Notes: a model not told the origin generated them from the sequence alone. Counted from the stretch's first letter, positions 17,634 to 25,474 are shown. The stretch is DNA of 40,547 nt from Oculatellaceae cyanobacterium Prado106 (GCA_025454315.1 JALOOP010000127.1:1-40547); one strand, 5' to 3'. Made by a program: numbers and translations.

Positions 17634-18422
17634 ATGAAATCCTTACTCTATCGTGGTTGGGTTCGATTCGTCAGCGTCCTGGGAGTGATGCTCCTGGGTT
17701 TTCTGCTGAATCCACTAGGAATGCCTGCGGCTGAGGCGATCGGCATTCCTTCTCCTGGATGGTGGAATCGAAGTGATAGCGGCTATCAGGAGCGATCGCT
17801 CCACAACCCCGATGGTATTGGCAAACTCTACATGGGGCGCGAAATTTCCCAAGTCATGGGACACCGGGGCGCAGGATGGCTTGAGCGCGATAGCCGCAAC
17901 CTGGAAGAACAGCCGGAATTGGCGATCGCTGCCCTCGACCTCAAACCCACCGATGTGGTCGCCGATATTGGCGCAGGCACGGGCTACTTCAGTTTTCGCA
18001 TCAGCCAGCGCGTTCCCGAGGGCAAAGTTCTCGCAGTCGATATCCAACCGGAAATGATCGACATCCTGAACTATCTCAAGCAAGAAAACCAAATTTCTAA
18101 CGTCGAACCTGTCCTAGGCACCCTCACCGATCCCCATCTGCCTAGTAATAGCGTCGATCTAGCCATCATGGTTGATGCATACCATGAATTTGAATATCCC
18201 CGAGAAATGATGGAAGGCATTGTCCAGGCTCTCAAGCCCAATGGGCAGGTCGTCCTCTTGGAATATCGCGGTGAAAATCCCCTAATCCCCATTAAAGCGC
18301 TGCACAAAATGACCCAAAAACAGGTCAAAAAGGAAATGCAAGCCGTTGGCCTCACCTGGCAAGAAACCCAGGATCTTCTGCCCCAACAGCATCTGATGGT
18401 GTTTCGTAAGCCAGCAACCTGA
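17634..18422 (+). CDS. Exported class I SAM-dependent methyltransferase-fold protein
   Basis: A 262-residue protein. After an N-terminal signal peptide (hydrophobic 10-29, cleavage likely after PAAEA at 35) comes YMGREISQVMGHRGAGWLER, then a Methyltransf_11/25-like domain with the SAM-binding motif VADIGAGTGYF (109-119) and acidic loop VDIQPEM. The cofactor motif is intact. What is odd is the signal peptide: SAM is not known to be available in the periplasm or lumen. It could be membrane-anchored with the domain inside, or exported with another role. I start at ATG 17634; a GTG at 17613 is possible. The stop codon lies inside a 17-base triple repeat. Confidence 0.82.
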   Translation: MKSLLYRGWVRFVSVLGVMLLGFLLNPLGMPAAEAIGIPSPGWWNRSDSGYQERSLHNPDGIGKLYMGREISQVMGHRGAGWLERDSRNLEEQPELAIAALDLKPTDVVADIGAGTGYFSFRISQRVPEGKVLAVDIQPEMIDILNYLKQENQISNVEPVLGTLTDPHLPSNSVDLAIMVDAYHEFEYPREMMEGIVQALKPNGQVVLLEYRGENPLIPIKALHKMTQKQVKKEMQAVGLTWQETQDLLPQQHLMVFRKPAT

Positions 18423-18469
18423 TAGGCTAGAAGTCCTGATAGGCTAGAAGTCCTGATAGGCTAAAGATC
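18419..18469. repeat. Three 17-base tandem units
   Basis: CTGATAGGCTAGAAGTC occurs twice exactly (18419-18435, 18436-18452), then once with two changes (18453-18469). The first unit supplies the stop codon of the methyltransferase-like gene. Confidence 0.92.
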
Positions 18470-18521
18470 AGGATTCCAAAAGCGACTCTGAAATTTTGAG
18501 AAAAACTCTGAGAAACACACT

Positions 18522-18749
18522 ATGGCTCATACCATTGTTACCAACACCTGCGAAGGGGTCGCCGATTGTGTCGATGCTTGCCCCGTCGCCTGCATCCACG
18601 AAGGCCCCGGCAAAAACACTAAAGGCACCGACTGGTATTGGATCGATTTCGCCACCTGTATTGACTGTGGCATTTGCATTCAGGTTTGTCCGGTGGAAGG
18701 GGCGATCGTTCCTGAGGAGCGGCCTGAGTTACAGAATACGCCTAGCTAA
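18522..18749 (+). CDS. Bacterial-type 4Fe-4S ferredoxin (two-cluster)
   Basis: A 75-residue two-cluster ferredoxin carrying electrons in the cytosol. Eight cysteines are seen: C10, C16, C20, C24 and C46, C49, C52, C56. The second set (CIDCGICIQVCP) is a standard 4Fe-4S ligand run. The first (CEGVADCVDACPVAC) has the C-x5-C-x3-CP spacing of seven-iron FdxA-like proteins, so that cluster may be 3Fe-4S. ATG 18522 gives the typical MAHTIV start. Its physiological partner is unknown. It is distinct from the plant-type photosynthetic 2Fe-2S ferredoxin. Confidence 0.9.
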   Translation: MAHTIVTNTCEGVADCVDACPVACIHEGPGKNTKGTDWYWIDFATCIDCGICIQVCPVEGAIVPEERPELQNTPS

Positions 18750-18865
18750 GGAGATTATTGGGTACACACGGGAACATCTGAGCGTCCAAGGGAACCCTGC
18801 TCAAGTCGCAATGGGTTTCAGAGCCAGGCTGCGTGCCTCGTTGACCTCGCTGCTCTATCCAGATT

Positions 18866-18915
18866 CAAGGGATTAGTTCTGCCCACTAAGCAAGGGATTA
18901 GTTCTGCCCACTAAG
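18866..18915. repeat. Perfect 25-base tandem duplication
   Basis: The same 25 bases occur at 18866-18890 and 18891-18915, beginning CAAGGGATTAG and ending CCCACTAAG. The 302-base gap between ferredoxin and amidase holds this, a short CCCCACT run (18928-18943) and no gene. Confidence 0.93.
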
Positions 18916-19051
18916 CTGTCAGTCTCCCCTACTCCCCACTCCCCCAAAAAAACGCAATTCACGATAAAATTCTGGACTAATATAAATGATCTAATTCGCC
19001 ATGCCCTCTTGGGTAATTCTTCGGCGATTAGGGGAGCATTGGAAAGGTTCT

Positions 19052-20815
19052 ATGAAGCATCTGGGATTTTGGGGATTGGGGACAGGATTGCTGGTGGGAA
19101 TGGCAGGTGTCGCGGTGGCTCAGACGGAACAACCCTTGAATGTGGTGTATCCGCCCGATGGCCATGAAACCACCGCAGAACAGATCTTTTTGATTGGAAC
19201 AGCGGCTCCCGGCGGCAATGTAACGGTAAACGGTCAGAGAATCGATCGCAGCCCAGCAGGCCATTTCGCTCCCAGTTTTCCGTTACAAATGGGCGAAAAC
19301 ATTTTCAACTTGCGCTCCGGTGACCAACGACTGCGGCTTAAGGTAACGCGCATCTCCGGCGCACCCCCGGCTCCCGTCGGCACCGCTTTCGCCGAAGGTT
19401 CCCTCTCGCCTGCCGTAGACATTGCCCGGTTACCCGGAGAACTAATGTGCTTTGGTGCGATCGCCCCCCCCGAGGCCACTGTCTCCGTCTCCCTCGGAAC
19501 CCAAAATATTGCGCTACTGCCCCAACCCAGCCAGGTCACCCTGCCGCCCAACTCCGCCGTTCTCACCCAGCGCGACCAGCCCACCCCAGCCGCTGCGGCT
19601 CAAACCTATCAAGGCTGCATGACCGCACAACAGCCGGGAGATCTGGGTACGCCCCAGTTTCGCCTAGTCGCCAACGGCCAAACCGTTACCCAAGTCGGCG
19701 CAGGCAAGGTCGAAGTGCTCTCGCCCAACACCGCTCAGGTCGTCGAAGTCACCGCCAACCCCGGCACCGCCCGCACCGGCCCCAGCACCGACTATTCCCG
19801 CATCACGCCGCTTCCCAAGGGCACCCGTGCCTCTGTAACAGGCCGCGAAGGCGAATGGCTGCGGCTCAATTACGGCGGCTGGATTCGCGCCTCCGATACC
19901 CAACCGATCGCCAATGCCATCCCACCGCGATCGCTGATCCGCAGTGCCCGATCGCGCTCCGCCGACGGATGGACGGAGATCCTGTTCCCCCTAGAAGTGC
20001 CCGTTCTCGTGAGTGTGCAGCAGGGCGATCGCAACTTTATCCTCACCCTGTTCAACACCACTGCCCAAACTGACACCATCCGCACCGACGACGACCCGCT
20101 GATTCAACGCCTCGACTGGTCACAGGTTGCACCCGGACAGGTGCAATACTCGTTTCAACTCAAAACCGATCAGCAATGGGGCTATAAACTGCGCTACGAG
20201 GGCACCACGCTGATTCTGTCGCTGCGTCATGCGCCTGAAGTAAGTTCGCGATCGCTCTCCGGCACGCGCATTCTCCTCGACCCCGGTCATGGTGGCCCTG
20301 AAGATCTCGGCGCAAGGGGGCCAACGGGTCTACCCGAAAAGACGGTCACGCTGATTGTCTCGGAGATGTTGCGCGATCGCCTGGAAGCCCAAGGAGCCAC
20401 CGTCCTCATGACCCGTGAAGGAGATATTGATCTCTGGCCAAACGATCGCACTGCCCTAATCAACGAACTCCAGCCCACCTTGGCGCTGAGTCTCCACTAC
20501 AACGCCCTGCCCGATGACGGCGATGCCGTCAACACAGCCGGAGTTAGCACCTTCTGGTACAACACCCAATCCCATGATTTAGCCGTATTTCTGCACAATT
20601 ATCTGGTGGAAAAACTCGATCGCCCTTCCTACGGCGTTTACTGGAACAACCTGGCACTCACCCGCCCCGCCGTTGCCCCCGCCGTTCTCCTGGAGCTAGG
20701 CTTTATGATCAACCCCCAGGAATTCGAGTGGATCGCCGACCCCAAAGCTCAGGAGCAACTGGCCGATACCCTGGCTGAAGGCATTGCCGAATGGATTCAC
20801 CAGAGGGCACGTTAG
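19052..20815 (+). CDS. N-acetylmuramoyl-L-alanine amidase (Amidase_3) with SH3-like domain
   Basis: A 587-residue periplasmic zinc amidase that cuts the bond between muramic acid and the stem peptide; in filamentous cyanobacteria AmiC-type enzymes act in cell separation or septal pores. A signal peptide (1-23, ending VAVAQ) is followed by a beta-sandwich-like part, a bacterial SH3-like domain (about 220-285, VTANPGTARTGPSTDYSRI ... GGWI), an AMIN-like region and the catalytic domain (about 405-585). Zinc and catalytic residues are in LDPGHGG, PEKT, LSLHYN and LLELGFMIN. I start at ATG 19052, with GGAAAGG four bases upstream; ATG 19001 has no such site and would bury the signal peptide. Confidence 0.92.
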   Translation: MKHLGFWGLGTGLLVGMAGVAVAQTEQPLNVVYPPDGHETTAEQIFLIGTAAPGGNVTVNGQRIDRSPAGHFAPSFPLQMGENIFNLRSGDQRLRLKVTRISGAPPAPVGTAFAEGSLSPAVDIARLPGELMCFGAIAPPEATVSVSLGTQNIALLPQPSQVTLPPNSAVLTQRDQPTPAAAAQTYQGCMTAQQPGDLGTPQFRLVANGQTVTQVGAGKVEVLSPNTAQVVEVTANPGTARTGPSTDYSRITPLPKGTRASVTGREGEWLRLNYGGWIRASDTQPIANAIPPRSLIRSARSRSADGWTEILFPLEVPVLVSVQQGDRNFILTLFNTTAQTDTIRTDDDPLIQRLDWSQVAPGQVQYSFQLKTDQQWGYKLRYEGTTLILSLRHAPEVSSRSLSGTRILLDPGHGGPEDLGARGPTGLPEKTVTLIVSEMLRDRLEAQGATVLMTREGDIDLWPNDRTALINELQPTLALSLHYNALPDDGDAVNTAGVSTFWYNTQSHDLAVFLHNYLVEKLDRPSYGVYWNNLALTRPAVAPAVLLELGFMINPQEFEWIADPKAQEQLADTLAEGIAEWIHQRAR

Positions 20816-20890
20816 CGATCGCCAAGCGAAGGTAGAGATCCGAGAATTGAACTTCGGAGTACACGAACCCAGCCAACCAACAAAACTTTC

Positions 20891-20940
20891 AAAAAAGCAC
20901 TGGGGGAGGTTTGCATCATGCAAACCTCCCCCAGTGCTTT
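20891..20940 (-). terminator. Strong bidirectional terminator hairpin
   Basis: A perfect 22-bp stem (20894-20915 with 20919-20940) with the three-base loop TCA. On the - strand it is followed by six T, so it best serves the secreted-protein gene at 20984-21394. On the + strand it can also stop transcription from the amidase. Confidence 0.9.
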
Positions 20941-20983
20941 CATCCAATAATCGTTCAATCAATCTCGAACCATCAATCTCGAA

Positions 20984-21394
20984 TTATTGACCCATTGAAA
21001 AATCAACAACCTTGCCATTGACAAAATTAATGTAAACTTCCCGCATCCCTTGCTCAAACTGGCAAGTCACCAGCACCACCTGAGAATCTCCCGAGTCACT
21101 CACCGTTTCCATTCCCAGTTGTTCTTGCAGTTCCCCATTCGTAGCAATCACATCTTGCCAGGTTTGCTGCAAACTCTCCGAAGAAACATTGGCCGCACTG
21201 CTGTACATCCCTACCGCACCGCTAAAATCCGCCATGTCCAACCGCATCATAAACTCTTCCGCCATCATCGACACATCGCTGACCTGAGCCACCTGCATCG
21301 GAGCCGCAACGATCGCCGAACCCTGAGCCTGAGCAGGCACAGCCCCCAGAATCAGCGCAGCCGGAATCATCAGCGCCACAAAAAACTTCTGCAT
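20984..21394 (-). CDS. Small secreted protein, DUF3887-like
   Basis: A 136-residue exported protein. The signal peptide is clear (MQKFFVALMIPAALILGAVP, cleavage likely after AQA near residue 23). The mature part has an alpha-beta pattern with MAEEFMMRLDMADFSGAVGM and VYINFVNGKVVDFSM, reminiscent of the DUF3887/NTF2-like fold of small secreted domains. There is no catalytic motif and only one cysteine. Function is unknown; periplasmic. ATG 21394 is preceded by GAGG, and a strong terminator follows. A weak but reasonable family guess. Confidence 0.72.
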   Translation of the reverse strand: MQKFFVALMIPAALILGAVPAQAQGSAIVAAPMQVAQVSDVSMMAEEFMMRLDMADFSGAVGMYSSAANVSSESLQQTWQDVIATNGELQEQLGMETVSDSGDSQVVLVTCQFEQGMREVYINFVNGKVVDFSMGQ

Positions 21395-21514
21395 AACATC
21401 TCCTCAGTAGAAAACGGTTAAAATCCTGTGCCAAATCAAACACAAGACTCCCCTATAGTGTGAAGTTTCGCTCGCAAAGGCCATCGGTGAATGTAACCAA
21501 CCTGGGGGAACGGA

Positions 21515-21550
21515 GAGGGGCGAAAGGGGAAAGGGAAAAGGGGAAGGGGA
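21515..21550. repeat. GGGGAAA array (left half of inverted pair)
   Basis: About five GGGGAAA/GGGGCGAAA units. The complement is at 21689-21733, 138 bases away. The 407-base gap holds only these arrays and the prs terminator. Confidence 0.9.
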
Positions 21551-21688
21551 TTTTCTTGAAATGAGTTCAGGTATTTTTAGTGTTCTACTCCCTGACTCAT
21601 TTCATGTCAGAACCAATAGAAGACTCTTGTTGAACCCTACCTTGACCTATTTCCATGGCAAAAACAAGGCCAGTATACTCATTGTTTC

Positions 21689-21733
21689 TCCTTTCCCCTT
21701 TCCCCTTTCCCCTTTCCCCCTTCCCCTTTCGCC
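21689..21733. repeat. TTTCCCC array (right half of inverted pair)
   Basis: Six TTTCCCC units and one TTTCGCC, the reverse complement of 21515-21550, directly abutting the T-run of the prs terminator. Confidence 0.92.
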
Positions 21734-21782
21734 TAAAAAACGCTGAGGGACACTATCTCTCAGAAAGCATCCCTCAGCGTTT
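21734..21782 (-). terminator. Intrinsic terminator of prs, GAGGGACACTA family
   Basis: A perfect 13-bp stem (21738-21750 with 21770-21782), followed on the - strand by TTTTTT. The inner 31 bases share GAGGGACACTA and AGCATCCCTC with the terminator at 130-176, while the outer stem and loop centre differ. It lies 20 bases past the prs stop. Confidence 0.92.
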
Positions 21783-21801
21783 CATGATTCAACGGGTCAA
21801 A

Positions 21802-22794
21802 CTAGCGGAACATGATACTGACTGAGCTATCCTCGTGGATTCGCCAGATGGTTTCACCCAGGAGGTTGGCAACCGAGAGCATTTTGAGCTGGGGGAAATG
21901 CTTTTCTGGAGCCAGCGGAATCGTGTTGGTGACAATCACCTCTTCAAACAAGCCCCCGGCCAAGCGTTCGACGGCAGCACCGGAGAAAACGGCATGGGTA
22001 GCACAGGCATAAACCTGGCTAGCGCCTTCTTTGCGAAGGAGTCTGGCTCCTTCAGAGATGGTGCCAGCGGTGTCAATCATGTCATCGACCAGGACGGCGG
22101 TTTTTCCGGCGACATCGCCGATGACGTTCATCACTTCGGCCACATTGTGGGCTTGGCGACGTTTGTCGATGATGGCTAGGGGCGCGTCATTGAGCTTTTT
22201 GGCGAAAGCTCTGGCACGGGCAACCCCGCCCACATCGGGCGAAACCACCACAATGTCTTCGAGTTGCTTGCTGATCAGGTAGTCGAGCAGCACCGGAGAG
22301 CCGTACACATGGTCAAACGGGATATCGAAATAGCCTTGAATTTGGGCGGAGTGGAGATCCATCGCCAGCACCCGATTGGCTCCAGCCTGGGTGATCAGGT
22401 TGGCCACCAGTTTGGCGGTGATGGACTCCCGTCCGGCAGTTTTGCGATCGGCTCTGGCATAGCCATAGTACGGTAAAACAGCAGTAATCTGACGAGCCGA
22501 AGCACGACGGCAGGCATCGACCATGATCAGCAGTTCCATCAGGTGATCGTTGACGGGACAGGAGGTGGGCTGGATGAGGTAGACATCGCAGCCGCGAATT
22601 GACTCCTGAATTTGGATGTAAATCTCACCATCAGCAAACCGTTTACGCACCATAGGCCCCAAATCCATCCCCAGGTAGCGGGCAACTTCTTGAGACAGCG
22701 GTACATTAGCAGACCCAGAAAACAGCCGAAGGCGACTATTGTCCGCAATCTGTGGCAAAGGAGACGGGAGCGGAAGAGTTGCAGAGCGGATCAC
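21802..22794 (-). CDS. prs: Ribose-phosphate pyrophosphokinase
   Basis: A 330-residue enzyme that makes PRPP from ribose 5-phosphate and ATP, feeding purine, pyrimidine, His, Trp and NAD synthesis. It has the class I PRPP synthase layout with two Rossmann-like halves: LRLFSGSANVPLSQEVARYL at the N-terminus, the ATP/flexible loop around YGYARADRKTAGRESI, VSPDVGGVARA, and the PRPP-binding loop VLVDDMIDTAGTI (about 233-245). The length fits a hexameric bacterial enzyme with a short extra N-terminus. ATG 22794 is the only good start. The gene ends in a strong terminator and is monocistronic. Confidence 0.96.
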   Translation of the reverse strand: MIRSATLPLPSPLPQIADNSRLRLFSGSANVPLSQEVARYLGMDLGPMVRKRFADGEIYIQIQESIRGCDVYLIQPTSCPVNDHLMELLIMVDACRRASARQITAVLPYYGYARADRKTAGRESITAKLVANLITQAGANRVLAMDLHSAQIQGYFDIPFDHVYGSPVLLDYLISKQLEDIVVVSPDVGGVARARAFAKKLNDAPLAIIDKRRQAHNVAEVMNVIGDVAGKTAVLVDDMIDTAGTISEGARLLRKEGASQVYACATHAVFSGAAVERLAGGLFEEVIVTNTIPLAPEKHFPQLKMLSVANLLGETIWRIHEDSSVSIMFR

Positions 22795-23274
22795 AGCATG
22801 TCCTCGACGCTACAAACATCGAAATCTTAACATCAACTGTATGCAATCTACTCCCCGTAATTTTGGTCACATTTTGCATCCCAGATGGGGTCTTGGTGAT
22901 ACAGAGTCCCCACTATCCCTTGAAGACCAATCATGCAGTGGGACAGGAGGTTCACAAAACCTATCGGAAGGAGTAGAGCAGAGGATGTTAACGTTTGCAG
23001 TAGAACGGATATTAAGGGCAAATTAAAGATAAATGACCAAATAGCAGAGCTTTTTGACCGCTAAATTTGTGACACCCCAAATTGATGGCAGCCCAAATTT
23101 GTGGAAGTTCAACTCTGACAAAGAAGTTATCTTCTAGGGTAAATAAGGTTTCGTAAGATACAGACTGAACTTAATAAAATCTAAAGCCTTTCTCCAAAAG
23201 GTGGCAGTGCAACCCCTCATCAAGACGCGCGTAATTCACCACTGTATCGATTCATGCAGAGGAGTCTAGAGGCT

Positions 23275-23318
23275 ATCAGGGATATCTTTCGTGAAATATC
23301 TTTTAAGGAATCCCTGAT
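23275..23318. other. Nested inverted repeat
   Basis: ATCAGGGAT (23275-23283) pairs perfectly with ATCCCTGAT (23310-23318). An alternative inner stem GATAT-c-TTTC/GAAATATC (23281-23300) overlaps it, so two mutually exclusive structures are possible. On the + strand it is followed by a short T-run. Purpose unknown. Confidence 0.5.
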
Positions 23319-23333
23319 CAGGATTTTTAGTTC

Positions 23334-23384
23334 AAAAAAGCCCCAAAAGGAAACGGCATGTTGTGCAATCTCCCTTCAGGGCTT
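23334..23384 (-). terminator. Candidate terminator downstream of psb30
   Basis: On the - strand, a stem of AAGCCC and GGGCTT plus an inner AAGG/CCTT is followed by six T. It lies about 150 bases past the psb30 stop. The stem is short and has an internal loop. Confidence 0.45.
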
Positions 23385-23470
23385 ATAACAAACAAAAATT
23401 TTGTCAGGTTGTTTTGATGATTAAACTTGAAAAGCGATCGCCCCTATCCCTCACCCCTGTCTTTTCCAAA

Positions 23471-23500
23471 GCATGACGGACAGAAGCATGACGGACAGTG
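23471..23500. repeat. 15-base tandem duplication
   Basis: GCATGACGGACAGAA (23471-23485) is repeated with one change at 23486-23500, just downstream of psb30. Confidence 0.85.
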
Positions 23501-23533
23501 GTAGAAGAACCGACGGAACTTGGCCGCAGGGTT

Positions 23534-23665
23534 CTACAGGTCACCGCCGCGAAACGCAAGCAGAAAGATGACGACGGGGCCAGCAATCATAATCATGCTG
23601 ACAAAGGTCAACTGGACGATCGCCTCCCAGTTCACACCGCCTACAACATTTGATAAAAAATCCAT
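23534..23665 (-). CDS. psb30: Photosystem II protein Psb30 (Ycf12)
   Basis: A 43-residue single-helix thylakoid protein that packs near the PsbZ/PsbK side of photosystem II. It shows the family core VNWEAIVQLT and the helix ending IAGPVVIFLLAFRGGDL. The usual length is 33-46 residues. I start at ATG 23665 because GGGAGGAG lies just before it; a longer in-frame start at 23716 adds 17 residues unlike Psb30 and would swallow this ribosome site. It is monocistronic, with no other photosystem II gene adjacent. Confidence 0.9.
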   Translation of the reverse strand: MDFLSNVVGGVNWEAIVQLTFVSMIMIAGPVVIFLLAFRGGDL

Positions 23666-23816
23666 TGCTCCTCCCAGAGTTTGTCCAATGATCTTGATGA
23701 AAAAAGGTATAGACACGAGTCTCTGAAAAGTATTTTACCTGGTAAGCGGACTGGTCTTCTAAACTTTTAAAGCAGACTGAACTGTTCTTTCTAATTTTTC
23801 TAATTTTTTGCTTCCT

Positions 23817-24167
23817 ATGCCCACCTGGAAATGCGTTAAAAATTGCGGAGCCTGCTGCTACCTTGACCCCGAGGAACGCCCCGGCCTAGAACTCTACCTG
23901 ACCGAATCGGAGCTAATGCACTACCTCAGCATGGTCGGCGAGGATGGCTGGTGCATCAACTTTGACCCCGACACCCGCGAATGCCGCATCTACGCCGATC
24001 GCCCCCGTTTCTGCCGCGTCGAACCCGAAACCTTCTCAGACATGTACGGCATCACCCCCGAAGAGTTAGACGAGTTTGCGATCGACTGCTGCCGCGAACA
24101 AATCGAGGGAACTTATGGCGATCGCAGCCTAGAAATGATCCGCTTCAACCAAGCCATAGGACTCTAA
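23817..24167 (+). CDS. YkgJ-like cysteine-cluster protein
   Basis: A 116-residue protein of the YkgJ / CxxCxxCC family of putative zinc- or iron-binding proteins. Conserved cysteines are in CVKNCGACC near the N-terminus, then WCINF, ECRIYADRPRFCR and DCCREQ. The pattern of about eight Cys in four clusters fits metal binding. Function is unknown, and cyanobacteria nearly always carry one. I start at ATG 23817 (MPTWKCVKNCGACC); a TTG three codons upstream is possible. Divergent from psb30 across 150 bases. Confidence 0.87.
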   Translation: MPTWKCVKNCGACCYLDPEERPGLELYLTESELMHYLSMVGEDGWCINFDPDTRECRIYADRPRFCRVEPETFSDMYGITPEELDEFAIDCCREQIEGTYGDRSLEMIRFNQAIGL

Positions 24168-24254
24168 CCCCCAACCCGTACCCAGCCTCAGAAACCCCCA
24201 TCGTTCTTCCCCAAAGCTCCAAACAATAGTCCTTCCTATTCCTCTTCCTTCTTC

Positions 24255-24283
24255 TCTCTCTGCGTCTCTGCGTCTCTGCGGTT
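24255..24283 (-). repeat. Copy of the AACCGCAGAGACGCAGAG repeat
   Basis: Reverse-strand copy of the 29-base element seen at 12344, 12437 and 36415. It lies in the 224-base gap between the Cys-cluster gene and the first half-transporter. Confidence 0.9.
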
Positions 24284-24354
24284 CACACTCAACCCCTTAG
24301 CTGATAGGCTCATTCTCTCAACAACTTGCCATTGTCAAAAAAATGATGAAAAAT

Positions 24355-24386
24355 GAAAGGAATGTGAAAATACCTCATTCCTTTTC
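24355..24386 (+). promoter_or_regulatory. Hairpin abutting the half-transporter start
   Basis: AAAGGAATG (24356-24364) pairs with CATTCCTTT (24376-24384) around an 11-base loop. It ends about 8 bases before the GTG start of the first half-transporter, so as RNA it would cover the place where a ribosome binds. It could equally be a weak terminator of the upstream gene. I do not recognise a yybP-ykoY manganese riboswitch here. Confidence 0.4.
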
Positions 24387-24391
24387 AGACT

Positions 24392-24784
24392 GTGACTATC
24401 TCTCCCCTGTCTGCACCCGTTTCCACCCCCCAACCCGCAGAACCCTCTGCACCTGACCTCACCCCCATCCCCAGCCAACCCCTTTCCTCCAAACCCACCT
24501 GGAAAGAAGAACTGGGCATCTTCGCCTCCACCTTCATCACCATCTTCCTGGCCGAGCTAGGCGACAAAACCCAACTCACCACCCTCTTCATGAGTGCCCA
24601 ATCCGACACACCCTGGATTGTCTTCACGGGCGCAGCTTTAGCCTTGGTCGCAACCAGCCTGGTCGGTGTCCTACTCGGTCGCTGGCTAGCCAAGCACATT
24701 TCCCCCAGAACCCTAGAAATCTCAGCGGGACTGCTGCTGTTGGTAATGTCAGCGCTGCTAGTGGCAGATGTCATCAAGAGCTAA
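24392..24784 (+). CDS. Half-size TMEM165/GDT1 (UPF0016) transporter, first of a pair
   Basis: A 130-residue membrane protein with one copy of the UPF0016 unit instead of two. The signature ELGDKTQ (about residues 55-61) begins the metal-binding helix; three hydrophobic helices follow. About 40 Pro/Ser-rich residues precede it. GDT1 proteins exchange Mn2+ or Ca2+ for protons; one-unit forms must pair to make a full transporter. The second half follows 57 bases downstream. Heteromeric half-size Mn exporters (hemi manganese exchangers) have been described in Anabaena, which supports Mn export from the cytoplasm. The start is a GTG, as no ATG is available upstream of the motif, so the N-terminus is uncertain. 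Confidence 0.85.
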   Translation: MTISPLSAPVSTPQPAEPSAPDLTPIPSQPLSSKPTWKEELGIFASTFITIFLAELGDKTQLTTLFMSAQSDTPWIVFTGAALALVATSLVGVLLGRWLAKHISPRTLEISAGLLLLVMSALLVADVIKS

Positions 24785-24841
24785 TTGTCATCAAGGGCTA
24801 ACCAAAGGAATCACAATCAAGGGATAACCAAGGGAAAGAAC

Positions 24842-25156
24842 ATGGACTGGAATTTGTTGGGCTTAAGTTTTGTGACCGTCTTTATTTCAGAATTGGGCGA
24901 CAAGAGCCAGCTAGCCGCGATCGCCCTCAGTGGCCGCAGTTCCTCCCTCCGCGCCGTCTTCCTAGGCAGCACCGCAGCCCTCATCCTAGCCAGCTTCCTC
25001 GGTGTCCTCCTGGGCGACGGCCTCTCCCAATTCTTTCCCACCCGCTGGGTCAAAATCGCCGCTGCCCTCGGCTTTGCCGTCATGGCCATCCGTCTCCTGT
25101 TCTTCCGAGAAAACGAAGTAGATGAATTGGGGGATGAGGCGATCGCCCCAGAATAA
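24842..25156 (+). CDS. Half-size TMEM165/GDT1 (UPF0016) transporter, second of a pair
   Basis: A 104-residue partner of the preceding gene. The signature ELGDKSQ lies at about 17-23, followed by helices with SLRAVFLGSTAALILASFLG and a C-terminal helix, then an acidic tail (ENEVDELGDEAIAPE). In a full GDT1 protein the two ExGD(K/R)(T/S) motifs face each other to form the metal site, so the two proteins should assemble together. ATG 24842 has AAGGGAAAG just upstream. The linker between the two genes contains degenerate repeats of ATCAAGGGCTAAC. Probably cotranscribed. Confidence 0.87.
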   Translation: MDWNLLGLSFVTVFISELGDKSQLAAIALSGRSSSLRAVFLGSTAALILASFLGVLLGDGLSQFFPTRWVKIAAALGFAVMAIRLLFFRENEVDELGDEAIAPE

Positions 25157-25193
25157 AAATCCTCAGCCCAATTCTTCAGGCTCACGATTAAAT

Positions 25194-25257
25194 AAGGTGT
25201 AATTTTTTGCATGAGAACTGCTGCTACATAGCGCTTCTCCCCAAAAAATTACACCTT
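25194..25257. terminator. Long inverted repeat between convergent genes
   Basis: A 15-bp perfect stem (25194-25208 with 25243-25257, extendable by G25209/C25242) with a 32-base loop. Both arms include a T6/A6 run, so it can act in both directions between the half-transporter pair (+) and the DUF72 gene (-). The rest of the 318-base gap has nothing clear. Confidence 0.65.
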
Positions 25258-25474
25258 GTTTAATTTCTATGCCTTGGTCAAACCCACATGACTCACCCAA
25301 AATTCTTCGTGTCAATCCTCCAAGGAATTATCCAGCGATCGCCCCCCACCCTACCCCTCTCCCCAAAACCCAAAAATTTTAAAAAAGCCGAGCCAACTCC
25401 CGGATCACCGACCTCACGCGAAGGTTTCTACTCAGACTGGCTAGTTGGCAGCTCTCCGCGTTTTAATTCCCCCC

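Larger units (their letters stand above)
22795..23533. other. 739-base gap with hairpins, no gene seen
   Basis: This region between prs and psb30 is unusually long for the window, and no reading frame in it looks coding. It holds a nested hairpin at 23275-23318, a candidate - strand terminator at 23334-23384 and a 15-base duplication at 23471-23500. The prs promoter should lie at its left end, but I cannot mark it. Confidence 0.55.

Noticed and set aside
23404-23586. 60-residue - strand frame downstream of psb30
   Set aside because: It overlaps the psb30 coding end in another frame and covers the 15-base duplication. Psb30 itself is clearly the real gene.
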